Source: a virus. Taken from it: a DNA stretch of 28,082 nucleotides. The DNA lies in the IMG/VR virus record IMGVR_UViG_3300037278_000784, positions 1 to 28,082 of that record. One strand, given 5' to 3'. The position numbers were made by a program, and so were the translations under genes. The notes under the pieces were generated by a model. It worked only from the letters and a program-made list of their open reading frames with translations. It was not told the DNA's origin and searched no databases. Of this stretch, positions 1-7,098 are shown in pieces (positions within the stretch are counted from its first letter, which is position 1; every line of letters starts with the position of its first letter).

Positions 1-1
1 T

Positions 2-880
2 GGAAACATCAATGTGTTGACGACAGCAAATCAAGGGCTAAATACTATAGGAAACTTAGCAGGGCACACTGTCACAATCAATGCTGCTAATGCCACTGCT
101 GGAACTGCTCTTACAGCTACAAAGGGTGTAGCATCGTTCAACTCTACCAACTTTACTGTTGTTAATGGATTCGTCTCTGCAATCGCTGGAGCTGCTGGAA
201 TTCTGACTGTCAAAGGGAATGATAACGTAGTCGTAGGTCCTGACATCACAGGAAACCTTAAGATCCTTGGGGACACAACTCAAGGCATAGAAGTTGATGG
301 CGTAGCCCTCACAAACACTTCGACCATTACAGCGTACAACGCAACGAATGGAGGGGGGAAGGGAGTTAGCACATATACAGCGTCACAATTCAACGTTGCT
401 GCAGGGCAAGTTTCTTTAACAGGAAACATCCCTGATAAGCCCATGATGAAAGCTTATCGAAATGCCACTACTGGAGGAGTTACAGGGGACAACACTGTAT
501 ATCAGATAGTGTTTGATAATGTCCTATATGACACAAAATCAAATTATAACAACACTACTGGCGTCTTTAAGGCTTCCCAGGCTGGTGTCTATGCAGTAAC
601 AGCGCATGTGACTGCAAACAACATTGACAACACCCACTTCCTTTCAGGCTGTTATATCATCCTCAATGGGGCTGGTCTAATTATGCAGCAATCAAATCCT
701 TATCCAGGGATTTACGACCTTCTTGCTCAACATAGCAATTATTGGAACCTTAGCACCCAATGCTATCTCAATGTGAATGATACGCTCTCAGTGCTGATAA
801 ATATAGCAGGAGGGGTAAAAAATGTGACTGTCTATGGGACTCCCGAATATACGTCTTTCTGTGTGTCGCTCATTGGGTAA
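2..880 (+). CDS. Tail fibre/spike protein, C-terminal part, C1q/TNF-like tip (5' end outside window)
   Basis: The frame is open to the first bases of the window, so the GTG at position 14 is not a convincing start and the gene begins upstream. The first ~135 visible residues are Thr/Ala/Gly/Asn-rich with repeated short beta-type segments such as GNLKILGDTT, typical of trimeric fibre shafts. The last ~145 residues resemble the C1q/TNF-like fold: an FDNVLYDT strand, then GVFKASQAGVYAVTA, the usual 'tG.F..p..G.Y' signature, then alternating strands to the end. This fold is used as a trimeric receptor-binding knob, so host-surface recognition is inferred. It lies downstream of the virion genes if the genome is circular. 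The fold call is by pattern only. Confidence 0.7.
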   Translation, partial: GNINVLTTANQGLNTIGNLAGHTVTINAANATAGTALTATKGVASFNSTNFTVVNGFVSAIAGAAGILTVKGNDNVVVGPDITGNLKILGDTTQGIEVDGVALTNTSTITAYNATNGGGKGVSTYTASQFNVAAGQVSLTGNIPDKPMMKAYRNATTGGVTGDNTVYQIVFDNVLYDTKSNYNNTTGVFKASQAGVYAVTAHVTANNIDNTHFLSGCYIILNGAGLIMQQSNPYPGIYDLLAQHSNYWNLSTQCYLNVNDTLSVLINIAGGVKNVTVYGTPEYTSFCVSLIG

Positions 881-952
881 AAGAAGGCTTTCTCATTGTA
901 CTTCCTTTAAGATTCATATAGAATGAAAAAAATTCACAAATGAGGTCTCCAA

Positions 953-1162
953 ATGAGCATTACTCTTCTAGCTATCATCGTAGGCGCCTGCATCATAGTA
1001 GGCCTACTCTCTATCTACTTCTGGGGAGCAAATAATCCTGTAGAAGAAGCCTGCGAAGATCTCATAAAAGAAGAGACAGGCATAAACATAGAACTCAGCC
1101 CTGGCTCAACACCAGCAGCTCCAACTCCCCCTGCTAGCACAGGGAATAAAGCCTCCTCATAA
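953..1162 (+). CDS. Small single-pass membrane protein (possible lysis-area gene)
   Basis: A 69-residue product. Residues 3-24 form one strong membrane segment (LLAIIVGACIIVGLLSIYFW), followed by an acidic stretch, NNPVEEACEDLIKEETG, and a Pro/Ala/Thr-rich tail. A GAGGT ribosome site lies 7 nt before ATG. N-in membrane proteins with an acidic soluble tail are common beside phage lysis genes, so a holin-like or envelope role is possible but unproven. The 3' part overlaps the tail-to-tail minus-strand gene 1015-1368. The acidic ILSP-type stretch after the membrane segment argues that this frame is translated. Confidence 0.6.
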   Translation: MSITLLAIIVGACIIVGLLSIYFWGANNPVEEACEDLIKEETGINIELSPGSTPAAPTPPASTGNKASS

Positions 1163-1368
1163 TGCCTCATGCGCTCTGTTATTTGATGGATCGCGTCTTC
1201 AAATTTTTCACACTTCTCCCTCGTCTCCACAAGTTTCTTTTCTAATTCGTCATGCCTGCTGAACATGCCCCTACGCACATTCCCGAGGCTCTTTTCCAAT
1301 CCTCGAATCTCGTCTTTTAGTCTTTCAGTTTCTGAAATTTCAAATAATTCTAGCTGAATATTGGACAT
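1015..1368 (-). CDS. Small coiled-coil phage protein
   Basis: A 117-residue product with a textbook AGGAGG six bases upstream of its ATG. Residues 5-75 are a charged, heptad-like helix (ELFEISETERLKDEIRGLEK, then LGNVRRGMFSRHDELEKKL). The VRRGMFSRHDEL block is a pattern I recognise from small phage proteins of unknown function that sit near packaging or lysis genes. The last ~40 residues lose this character where the gene overlaps 953-1162 on the other strand, so the C-terminus may be shaped by the overlap. It may be the first gene of a short leftward transcript. No enzymatic motif is seen. Confidence 0.6.
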   Translation of the reverse strand: MSNIQLELFEISETERLKDEIRGLEKSLGNVRRGMFSRHDELEKKLVETREKCEKFEDAIHQITERMRHYEEALFPVLAGGVGAAGVEPGLSSMFMPVSSFMRSSQASSTGLFAPQK

Positions 1369-1429
1369 ATTAAATCCTCCTATGTATTAAGACAGGAAGA
1401 TGATATACCAAAGGAAAAACGAGGTCAAG

Positions 1430-1594
1430 ATGAAATTTCTTATCTTAGCTTTTGGTTTGTCATCCCTCATCCTAAGTTCCTGTACAATCAATATAACCAT
1501 CGCTGACACTCATGGTTATGCTAATGATTTAGTCGATGAAACAGCTAAGACAGACGCTTCCGCTGAGGTTGAAGTCCCTGTCAAAACTATATAG
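1430..1594 (+). CDS. Small lipoprotein (possible outer-membrane spanin-like)
   Basis: I start at the internal ATG at 1430 rather than 1400 because a GAGGT ribosome site lies just before it and a signal peptide begins there: MKFLILAFGLSSLILSS, then the lipobox cysteine. The mature part (about 37 residues) has the pattern CTINITIADTHGYANDLVDE and is acidic. Short lipoproteins with this 'C..I.....HG.A.D.VD' pattern recur in phages of Gram-negative hosts. A short lipoprotein next to a short N-anchored membrane protein (1603-1809) fits a two-component spanin arrangement, but both are smaller than most spanins, so the role is a guess. Confidence 0.65.
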   Translation: MKFLILAFGLSSLILSSCTINITIADTHGYANDLVDETAKTDASAEVEVPVKTI

Positions 1595-1602
1595 GAGAAA
1601 TT

Positions 1603-1809
1603 ATGGAACTCCCTTCGAATGCCAAATTTTGGGCATGTGTTCTTTTCGTCGTATTGATACTTGTAGCCTCCGGAATTACCTATATAATTAAAAATGAAAA
1701 AGAGCCTGCTGCCCCAACTAGTGACGCTCTAAATAAACATTTACAAGATCTAGAGATTAAATCTGTTACTAAAATTGACAAAAAACTTGGCAGATTGATA
1801 TCTAAATAA
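1603..1809 (+). CDS. Small N-anchored membrane protein
   Basis: A 68-residue product with an AGGA ribosome site and a start 8 nt after the lipoprotein gene stop, so the two are probably co-translated. A hydrophilic N-terminus of ~8 residues is followed by one membrane segment (about residues 9-29, FWACVLFVVLILVASGITYI) and a lysine-rich, partly heptad-like tail (LNKHLQDLEIKSVTKIDKKL). It may be an inner-membrane spanin-like partner of the lipoprotein. Its stop overlaps by 8 nt the stop of the large terminase gene on the opposite strand. Function is unassigned. Confidence 0.6.
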   Translation: MELPSNAKFWACVLFVVLILVASGITYIIKNEKEPAAPTSDALNKHLQDLEIKSVTKIDKKLGRLISK

Positions 1810-3097
1810 ACCTATTTTCGAGTCCTGTCACGTCCCTAAATGGGGCTGGAAGACCTGGCCCTCCCATGGCTTCAGCATACAGCCTTTCTAGGTCTTGGGG
1901 AGTCATCCTCGTTTGTTCTTTCCCAAAAAAGTGTGTATAGAGCGCATATCGCATCGCATCCAAACTGTGATCTCTGTCCTTCAAAGGCTTATCCTCGCCA
2001 GTCTTTCCACACTTAGGATCCCAAACATACCCCTGTATCTCCTTGATCAAAGGCTCGCACTTCCTACAGATCTTTAATGTACCGTTGGCGAGAAATTTGC
2101 TCGTTAAGCGAATTCCATCTAGTACTTCATTTTCTGCATCAAATAAGTTAGAAATTCCCTCACGCCCTAGTTCCAGCTTGAAACTGGCTGCTGATGGGTC
2201 AATATATATGGCTTTGACATATAGTCCCTGAATGAAGGTTTTTAGGTCTTCAGCGTATTCGCTATCTGTTTTTTGCCTCTGCTTTACCTTGCTGTCCCAG
2301 TAGTAAACATCTTCAACCCAGATATTAGGATATTTGGATCTGTTTATCCCTATTAGAACGAAAGAGCAAGGATTAGTGGTTCCATAGTCCACGCCAACAA
2401 TATAAAACTCAGCTTGACCAGGCGGAAAGTCAATGACATGAATGTCAGAGTCAAAGAAATCATAGATAGCTCCCTCAGCCTGTACCCATTTTCCTTCAAT
2501 AAATCTTTGATGCCAAATGCCTTTATATTGTCTTCTGAGGTAGTCTTTTTCGTCTTGCGTGAGCTCGGGATTATCATCAAGAGTGAACTTCCAGCTTTTG
2601 ACGTCAGGATTGTCTGTGAGGAAGTCTTTTTTTAGCCAATGATAGGGGCTGTCAGGGTTAGTGGTGGCGAAGATCCTCGCCCCTTTCATCGCACACCGAC
2701 TGATAAGGATCCTAAATACACTTTCAGGAATAATTGTGGCCTCGTCTACATAGGCAGATTGGAAGGTGGCTCCCCTAATTTTGCTCTCACTGCGTTCATC
2801 GTCGGCCCCCACAACATGAATATTTTTACCAAAAATATGCATCTCTCTCTTGCCAGAGTAGTATCTAACATCCTGGCATCCAATCATATGGATGAGCTGA
2901 GGTAGAATGTTTCTTTTGAATGTGTCGTAGGTCCTGGAAATCATACAATACTCACCAGGAGGGCCAAAGGTAAGTTCCTTTAACCATCTCCAAAGACTGA
3001 TATAGGTCTTCCCTGAGCGAACAGCTCCCTCCCAAATATTCATTCTTGCGTCTGAATCACTTAAGGAAAAGAGCTGTTTGTCAGAGAGTGATTGCAT
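1802..3097 (-). CDS. terL: Terminase large subunit (PBSX family ATPase/nuclease)
   Basis: A 431-residue packaging motor that pumps DNA into the prohead and cuts it. Visible parts: Walker A EGAVRSGKT (residues 23-31), Walker B AYVDEA (115-120), coupling motif ATTNPDSP (~140), then the RNase H-like nuclease with VGVDYGTTNP (~235), YIDPSA (~300) and DRDHSLDAMRYA (~385), which supply the acidic metal ligands. Length and motif order match PBSX-type terminases. I start at ATG 3097 because it overlaps the upstream stop as TAATG; a GTG nine bases earlier is the alternative. It is transcribed opposite to the portal and capsid genes and sits about 10 kb from them. Confidence 0.95.
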   Translation of the reverse strand: MQSLSDKQLFSLSDSDARMNIWEGAVRSGKTYISLWRWLKELTFGPPGEYCMISRTYDTFKRNILPQLIHMIGCQDVRYYSGKREMHIFGKNIHVVGADDERSESKIRGATFQSAYVDEATIIPESVFRILISRCAMKGARIFATTNPDSPYHWLKKDFLTDNPDVKSWKFTLDDNPELTQDEKDYLRRQYKGIWHQRFIEGKWVQAEGAIYDFFDSDIHVIDFPPGQAEFYIVGVDYGTTNPCSFVLIGINRSKYPNIWVEDVYYWDSKVKQRQKTDSEYAEDLKTFIQGLYVKAIYIDPSAASFKLELGREGISNLFDAENEVLDGIRLTSKFLANGTLKICRKCEPLIKEIQGYVWDPKCGKTGEDKPLKDRDHSLDAMRYALYTHFFGKEQTRMTPQDLERLYAEAMGGPGLPAPFRDVTGLENRFI

Positions 3098-3618
3098 TAA
3101 ATGCACTCTTCATGAGTTTTCTTTAATCGCACATTTCCATATGAATGGATATCTTTTTTTCCATCTATTGTTATGTTGGTTGAAAATGGAGGCTTATTTC
3201 TCCATTCATGATTTAGACACATAAACAACGCTTGTTTAGTCCTTGGTCTTAGTCCTCTTTCTTTACACCAATCTAAATAATCTAAGTAAATATCATTACT
3301 AGTCGTAACACAATCATAATCATATCCAATTCTTTCTGTGTTAAACTTTCTTACTAAAGAATCTTTGTTTACTCTTTGTTTACGAACTTTTGTCCCTGTT
3401 TTAACCAATTTCCTTGTTTTAAGGTCCTCTACCTTTTCTTCCAAAGATTCATAAAACATATCAAGCTGTTCTAGTTTCTTCTCAACTTCATCTTTGCAAT
3501 CTGTTTCATCATTATCTTTGCAATCTGTTTCATCATTATTGCAAAAAAAAGTAAAATAAATTTCTGTAGGTTTGTTCAACCCTGTCCATTTAGCCTTTAT
3601 CCATTCAAATAATCTCAT
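3097..3618 (-). CDS. Winged-helix-like DNA-binding protein upstream of terL
   Basis: A 173-residue product from ATG 3618, which has AGAGGAG upstream; a longer start at 3660 would run into the upstream gene. The N-terminus is basic, followed by an acidic double repeat (NDETDCKD twice), a predicted helix/coil (EKKLEQLDMFYESLEEKVED) and a basic linker. Residues ~115-173 (SNDIYLDYLDWCKERGLRPR, then KQALFMCLNHEW) resemble the small winged helix at the end of D5/P4-type primases ('iY..Y..WC...g..p.....f'). It stands alone here, without helicase or primase. Its stop overlaps terL, so it could serve packaging as a recognition subunit, but that is only position-based inference. Confidence 0.6.
   Translation of the reverse strand: MRLFEWIKAKWTGLNKPTEIYFTFFCNNDETDCKDNDETDCKDEVEKKLEQLDMFYESLEEKVEDLKTRKLVKTGTKVRKQRVNKDSLVRKFNTERIGYDYDCVTTSNDIYLDYLDWCKERGLRPRTKQALFMCLNHEWRNKPPFSTNITIDGKKDIHSYGNVRLKKTHEECI
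3490..3537. repeat. 24-bp perfect tandem duplication inside the winged-helix gene
   Basis: Two identical adjacent 24-base units beginning ATCTTTGCAATCTG encode the duplicated octapeptide NDETDCKD. The lack of any difference between the copies indicates a recent event. Confidence 0.9.
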
Positions 3619-3631
3619 TTTTTTTCTCCTC

Positions 3632-3862
3632 TTAAAATGGTAGTTCTTCATTTCTATCATGCATAGTATGGATAGGAGGAGAGTTGCTAGCCCTTTCAGG
3701 AGGAGAGTTGCTAGCCCTTTTCTGCAATTGAGCTTTGACTAAAAGTTCTAACCACTGAGATATAGCTTTTAGGCTTTCGCTAATTTCTTTAATGTTCCAT
3801 GCCATGTATTTTTGGCTAACTTCTACTGGCTGTATAGGCTTGCGTTCATCTTGATATGTCAT
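3632..3862 (-). CDS. Small phage protein of unknown function
   Basis: A 76-residue product. The N-terminal half is amphipathic (MAWNIKEISESLKAISQWLE, then LLVKAQLQKR), followed by a duplicated linker RASNSPPE/RASNSPPI and a short tail. A weak AGAAG ribosome site precedes ATG, which begins 2 nt after the stop of the upstream gene. It belongs to the leftward string between the resolvase and the terminase. The short helical half suggests a protein-interaction role. I do not recognise a family. Confidence 0.6.
   Translation of the reverse strand: MTYQDERKPIQPVEVSQKYMAWNIKEISESLKAISQWLELLVKAQLQKRASNSPPERASNSPPIHTMHDRNEELPF
3674..3721. repeat. 24-bp tandem duplication inside 3632-3862
   Basis: Two adjacent 24-base units beginning AGGAGGAGAGTTGC differ only at the last base and encode the repeated heptapeptide-plus-one RASNSPPE/RASNSPPI. 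This is the same unit length as the duplication 140 bp away in the next gene. Confidence 0.9.
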
Positions 3863-3864
3863 CT

Positions 3865-4113
3865 TTAATTCTTCTTTTTTGTTTTTTTGTTTTTCTTTAA
3901 TTTTTTCTCTTCCAGACTGGCGATCTTTTTTCTCTTATTGGCAAACTCAAATGATATTTTTGCCTCTCTAGCGCTATCCTTCGCCATCTCAGGAGCGCCC
4001 TCTTTTTCCTCTTGCCCCTCTTTCTTCAAGGCATATTTTCCCTCTCTACGAGCTAGTGTGGAGTACATTTTCTGCCTCTTCACTACGCCTCTTATGTCCT
4101 GCTCTTTTTTCAT
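3865..4113 (-). CDS. Small lysine-rich basic protein
   Basis: An 82-residue, very lysine-rich product (KKEGQEEKEGAPEMAKDSAR, then KRKKIASLEEKKLKKNKKTK). The start ATG overlaps the stop of the upstream small gene as ATGA (4110-4113), a typical translational-coupling arrangement. Highly charged helical composition suggests nucleic-acid or capsid association, but no domain is recognisable. Confidence 0.55.
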   Translation of the reverse strand: MKKEQDIRGVVKRQKMYSTLARREGKYALKKEGQEEKEGAPEMAKDSAREAKISFEFANKRKKIASLEEKKLKKNKKTKKKN

Positions 4114-4280
4114 ATGGCGCTCTTCTTTTTCTTCTTACCCTTTGTAGGGATGTTTGCCCCTGCCTCTCTAGCTGTGTTCAGCGCTATGGCGATTGCCTGC
4201 TTCTTTGGTTTGCCTGCGCTGATTTCAGTCTTAATGTTTTCTCCTACTGCTTCTTTGCTTCCTGACCTGATTAGTGGCAT
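4110..4280 (-). CDS. Conserved small phage protein (GKPKKQAIAIAL motif)
   Basis: A 56-residue gene starting at ATG 4280: MPLIRSGSKEAVGENIKTEI, then SAGKPKKQAIAIALNTAREA and a GANIPTKGKKKKK tail. The pattern 'k...N...e...GkP.kQAiAIAl...r.aG..ip' is one I know from many small phage proteins of unknown function, often near packaging or structural genes. Its start lies inside the end of the upstream gene (50-nt overlap) and its stop overlaps the next start as ATGA. The family resemblance makes it more secure than its size suggests. Confidence 0.75.
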   Translation of the reverse strand: MPLIRSGSKEAVGENIKTEISAGKPKKQAIAIALNTAREAGANIPTKGKKKKKSAI

Positions 4281-4449
4281 CTTCTTCTTCCCCTTTTGTT
4301 GCTAGGCGCACACCTAGGTTGTAAACTTCATTTTCAATTTCAAACAGGCTTGACCTGATCATCTTCTCCTGTATTAAAAACATATCTTTTTTTGTCAACA
4401 CAACTTCTATGATCTTCTCCCCATCTAGGGTCTCGTAAATTATATTCAT
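4231..4449 (-). CDS. Small helical phage protein
   Basis: A 72-residue product beginning MNIIYETLDGEKIIEVVLTK and continuing as a long helix with an acidic-then-basic end. A GAGAGAG purine run lies just before ATG. Its first 110 nt overlap the end of the RusA-like gene in another frame and its last 50 nt overlap the start of 4110-4280. The 'MNI.YE...GE...V.LT...' opening is found in small phage proteins without known role. It may be coupled to the resolvase gene. Confidence 0.55.
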   Translation of the reverse strand: MNIIYETLDGEKIIEVVLTKKDMFLIQEKMIRSSLFEIENEVYNLGVRLATKGEEEDATNQVRKQRSSRRKH

Positions 4450-4912
4450 CTTCTCTCTCTAGAACTTCGTCTGCCTTGTCCTGCAAGACATTTTTTATCA
4501 GTGGAGTTATTAAAATAATGGTTGAGGGCTGTTCTGAAAAGACTTTGTTTACTTTCAAAGAGCATATTTGACAGTCATCAACGAAGATAAAGTCATTCAT
4601 AGTGTCGAGGTAAAATTTCGTAAGGTTGTCGATGTCAGGCCTTTTCATGTGGCGTACTTCCCCAGCTATCATTTGCTCCCTCAAGGCATTAGATGCAGAC
4701 TTTGGGATTGGCATGCCAAAGGTAATTTCCATAGCTATAGGAGAGGAAATCTTAGGAATGGTGAATTGTGGCATGAGTTGCCACCTGATCATTTCCTTTT
4801 CTTTTTTTTGTTTGTCATATACCAAACTGATATTTTTATCTCCATTTCTTAGCATCTTATACCCAGGTCTCTGCCAGGGGATCGGTTGTCCATCTATTTT
4901 GAGATTCAACAT
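4340..4912 (-). CDS. RusA-like Holliday junction resolvase
   Basis: A 190-residue product. I start at ATG 4912, which has GAGGT six bases upstream; the TTG at 4924 lacks a site. The RusA signature is clear: PIPWQRP near the N-terminus (residues 10-16), KRPDIDNLTKFYLD (90-103) and VDDCQI (111-116), giving the metal-binding aspartates D93, D95, D112 and D113. RusA enzymes cut four-way DNA junctions during recombination and clear branched DNA before packaging. The ~60-residue tail after the core is longer than usual for RusA and overlaps the next gene. It is the first gene of the leftward terminase transcript. Confidence 0.9.
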   Translation of the reverse strand: MLNLKIDGQPIPWQRPGYKMLRNGDKNISLVYDKQKKEKEMIRWQLMPQFTIPKISSPIAMEITFGMPIPKSASNALREQMIAGEVRHMKRPDIDNLTKFYLDTMNDFIFVDDCQICSLKVNKVFSEQPSTIILITPLIKNVLQDKADEVLEREDEYNLRDPRWGEDHRSCVDKKRYVFNTGEDDQVKPV

Positions 4913-4998
4913 CGCTAACCTCAAATTGAATTTTACCCAGACATATGTGATGAGGATTTATTTAACAACTTATTTTTCTCGAAAGATGTTGCGAAGAA

Positions 4999-5008
4999 AT
5001 GAGCTCAT
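4999..5008. promoter_or_regulatory. Perfect 10-bp palindrome ATGAGCTCAT in divergent intergenic region
   Basis: It lies between the leftward resolvase operon and the rightward nuclease gene, where control elements are expected. The half-site ATGAG(C) recurs as the inverted pair ATGAGC/GCTCAT at 11498-11520 in the other divergent region, so a shared DNA-binding regulator is possible. Confidence 0.35.
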
Positions 5009-5049
5009 GAAATAAGATTCTCATGGATCAAAAAATAACGGAGGAAAAG

Positions 5050-5625
5050 ATGGACGAACAGATTCGCCCTGGATATACGAGAGTGACAGAGATATTGGCC
5101 CCATGGAATGACTTTAAGGGTATTCCTGAGGATGTTTTAGAGAATAAGAGATGCATAGGAGTCAAGGTGCATGATGCTATCAGCCTGTACCTTGAATGTG
5201 TCCCTGTGATAGTTGATGACAACGCAGCTGGGTATTTCGACAGTTTCCGTCAGTTTATGATGGACTCCAAAGCATCTGTTGAGCTGATGGAGAGGAGATA
5301 TTATGACGATAGGCTAAAGATCACAGGGCAGATTGATGCCCTTGTGAAGTTTAAGGAAGATGACGAACTTATCATCGTAGACTGGAAGACGACAGCCTCT
5401 TACACCAAGAGAATAGGTCTCACATGGGCCCTACAGGGGGTATTGTACCACTACCTACTGGAGCAAAATGGGGTGTCAAATCTGAGCGATAGGATTATAT
5501 TTTACCAGCTGAATAAGGAGGGAAGACCTCCTCATGCTAGAGAGTTTCGCTACACCACAGAATTAATGGGCATAGCGGCGGCGATGTTAGAGTGTTATAG
5601 ATATTTTAACCCTTTAGAGGAGTAA
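5050..5625 (+). CDS. PD-(D/E)XK (RecB/Cas4-like) nuclease
   Basis: A 191-residue product. The ATG at 5050 has GGAGG five bases upstream and is preferred over ATG 5023, which has none. Core motifs: IGVKVHDAI (about 36-44), GQID (93-96), VDWKTT (110-115, the D...(D/E)-x-K catalytic motif) and W..Q...YHYLL (~125-137), the order seen in RecB-family exonucleases. With the Bet/RecT gene 480 bp downstream it forms an exonuclease plus annealing-protein pair like lambda Exo/Beta: the nuclease resects ends and Bet anneals the strands. This supports recombination-dependent replication. Confidence 0.85.
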   Translation: MDEQIRPGYTRVTEILAPWNDFKGIPEDVLENKRCIGVKVHDAISLYLECVPVIVDDNAAGYFDSFRQFMMDSKASVELMERRYYDDRLKITGQIDALVKFKEDDELIIVDWKTTASYTKRIGLTWALQGVLYHYLLEQNGVSNLSDRIIFYQLNKEGRPPHAREFRYTTELMGIAAAMLECYRYFNPLEE

Positions 5626-5628
5626 GGC

Positions 5629-5847
5629 ATGGAAGTTACCGTCAGGGAAAAGCATTGGCATGGGCAATATACATATGAGCCCGTGTGCGAGATGTCAAAG
5701 ATGTTAGCAGAAGTATCTAATCAGAAGAACTTGTCCATGAGGATGATCAAGACCTTAAGGAAGTATTGCATCCTCGTCAAGATCTTGCCAGAAAAAGGCA
5801 AAGAAAAGGGAGGGAAGGGAGACAAGGGAGAGAAGCAGAAAGAATAG
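5629..5847 (+). CDS. Small protein following the nuclease
   Basis: A 72-residue product with an AGGAG ribosome site overlapping the end of the nuclease gene (3-nt gap). It opens with a possible beta segment (MEVTVREKHWHGQYTYEP), has a helix (MRMIKTLRKYCILVKIL) and ends in a KGKEKGGKGDKGEKQKE charged tail. The position suggests co-expression with the exonuclease. No family is recognised. Confidence 0.6.
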   Translation: MEVTVREKHWHGQYTYEPVCEMSKMLAEVSNQKNLSMRMIKTLRKYCILVKILPEKGKEKGGKGDKGEKQKE

Positions 5848-5849
5848 AC

Positions 5850-5888
5850 AAAAAAACCCTGCACAGACTGTTGTGAGTCTATGCAGGG
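5850..5888 (-). terminator. Hairpin with terminator geometry for leftward transcription
   Basis: A 13-bp stem with one mismatch (CCCTGCACAGACT / AGTCTATGCAGGG, loop GTTGTG). Seven A residues (5850-5856) sit on its left, giving a U-run after the stem only on the minus strand. To the right there is AAAAC, not T. It would stop leftward transcripts from the recombination region. As a rightward terminator it lacks the U-run. Confidence 0.5.
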
Positions 5889-5926
5889 AAAACTATCGAA
5901 AGGACAACCATCAAAACGGAGGTTAA

Positions 5927-6070
5927 GATGATGCCGCCTTCCAATATACCCAAAAGGGTATTTCTTATATCGCAGAAATTTGGATCATCCTCAATAAACT
6001 TAACATTGAGCATGTGAAGATGCAGATTCAACTAGACACCATAAAAAAAATGCTAGATAAGAAAATCTAG
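5927..6070 (+). pseudogene. Short coding-like frame without a start codon
   Basis: From 5927 the frame encodes 47 residues of normal composition (DDAAFQYTQKGISYIAEIWI, then ILNKLNIEHVKMQIQLDTIK). There is no start: TAA precedes it directly. One base out of phase, a strong GGAGGT site leads to ATGATG at 5928, but that frame ends after 29 residues. The two look like one small gene separated by a single frame change. A -1 shift, a decayed gene or an assembly indel are all possible. It lies between the nuclease and Bet genes; the rest of 5889-6101 shows nothing else. Confidence 0.4.
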
Positions 6071-6101
6071 CTCAAAAAAATTAAAGACAGGAGAATTTTA
6101 T

Positions 6102-6932
6102 ATGACCTCAACAGCATTAGCCATCATTGAAAATCAAGGGTGGGATAACAAACTCATTGACTACATAAGGGACCAGGTGTTGCCTAACGTCAGCGATGAA
6201 GAACTTTTATTTTACTTTACGATGCACAAGAAGTTAGGGCTCGATCCTTTCTTGAAAAACATTTGGGTCATCAAGTATGGAGGGAAGAACCAATATGTAA
6301 CATCGATCAAAGCCTTGAGGTCTATAGCTGATAGGACAGGGCAGTTTTTTCCATCATCGAAGAAGACAGAGTTTGTCTATGATGAGAAGGGGAAGCTTGT
6401 GAGCGCTACTAAATATATCTGTAAGCTAACCCCTAATGGGATCTTGGCAGAAGGTTGTAGTACTGCGATGTGGTCTAGCTATGGCAAAGATGCCAAAGGT
6501 AATGACAAGGGGAGCTGCTGGAAGACTCACCCTGAAGTCATGCTGGAGAAATGTGCAGAGGCTAGGGTCTTAAGAGAGAACTTTTCTGAGCAACTTGGCG
6601 AGCTGTACCTACAAGAGGAGTTTGATGCAGGGCAGGCAGAGCAGACTATCGAGGTCCAGGCTAAGGATGTTGCAGAGTGCAAGAAGATCATATCTTCTGG
6701 ACATGCTAAGTTAGGAAGTGAGGAACTTGCCAAGTTAGCACATAAGGCCTCAGATATCATGATCAATGACCCTGCGCTCAACGCTGTCGTCATCGAGAAA
6801 GATATGGTAGATTTTCTCACAGATTGGCAAAATATAAAGCCATTGTACCCTACCATCGACACGCTGCTGACCTCTAATAGAACAGCGATCCTCGATGCCT
6901 TTATGAGATGGCAGGGCAAACACGCCGCTTAA
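6102..6932 (+). CDS. bet: Phage recombination protein Bet/RecT family (single-strand annealing)
   Basis: A 276-residue product with AGGAGA upstream. The N-terminal ~180 residues show the Bet/RecT pattern: LLFYFTMHKKLGLDPFLKNI, WVIKYGGK, VTSIKALRSIADRTG (about 70-85), then CWKTHPEVMLEKCAEARVLRE (~145-165) and FSEQLGELYLQEE. These proteins bind single-stranded DNA made by a partner exonuclease and pair it with a complementary strand. The C-terminal ~90 residues are helical and less conserved. The partner is the PD-(D/E)XK gene upstream. Followed directly by a hairpin terminator. Confidence 0.92.
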   Translation: MTSTALAIIENQGWDNKLIDYIRDQVLPNVSDEELLFYFTMHKKLGLDPFLKNIWVIKYGGKNQYVTSIKALRSIADRTGQFFPSSKKTEFVYDEKGKLVSATKYICKLTPNGILAEGCSTAMWSSYGKDAKGNDKGSCWKTHPEVMLEKCAEARVLRENFSEQLGELYLQEEFDAGQAEQTIEVQAKDVAECKKIISSGHAKLGSEELAKLAHKASDIMINDPALNAVVIEKDMVDFLTDWQNIKPLYPTIDTLLTSNRTAILDAFMRWQGKHAA

Positions 6933-6937
6933 GCCTT

Positions 6938-6999
6938 AGCCCTTCTTTTCTGCTTACCGATACACTCCATGGTTGGGGTGGTAGAGAAGAAGGGCTTTT
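6938..6999 (+). terminator. Intrinsic terminator after bet
   Basis: A 14-bp stem (AGCCCTTCTTTTCT / AGAGAAGAAGGGCT, one G.U pair) encloses a loop with its own short CTCC/GGGG pairing, followed by TTTT. It begins six bases after the bet stop codon. Confidence 0.65.
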
Positions 7000-7079
7000 C
7001 TATGCCCTTTATTCGCTGTCCATTGAATTATATAGTTTAGGGCAGTCCGATACACCAATGAACATGAGATCGTTGAACC

Positions 7080-7098
7080 TAGCTCGATTCTGTGCGAA
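7080..7098. repeat. 19-bp exact repeat, copy 1
   Basis: TAGCTCGATTCTGTGCGAA occurs here and again at 22214-22232 in the same orientation, 15 kb away. Both copies precede a gene by 120-190 bp. Confidence 0.85.

Noticed and set aside
3887-4305. Phe/Ser-rich plus-strand ORFs that look like membrane proteins
   Set aside because: They mirror lysine-rich minus-strand genes with chained ATGA overlaps and a recognised small family.
4568-5015. Two plus-strand ORFs opposite the resolvase
   Set aside because: Shadows of the RusA-like gene, whose catalytic motifs are intact on the minus strand.
7080-7098. 19-bp repeat as a tRNA T-arm or attachment site
   Set aside because: CTCGATTC lacks the GTTCRANYC pattern, no acceptor stem can be formed, and no integrase is present in the window.
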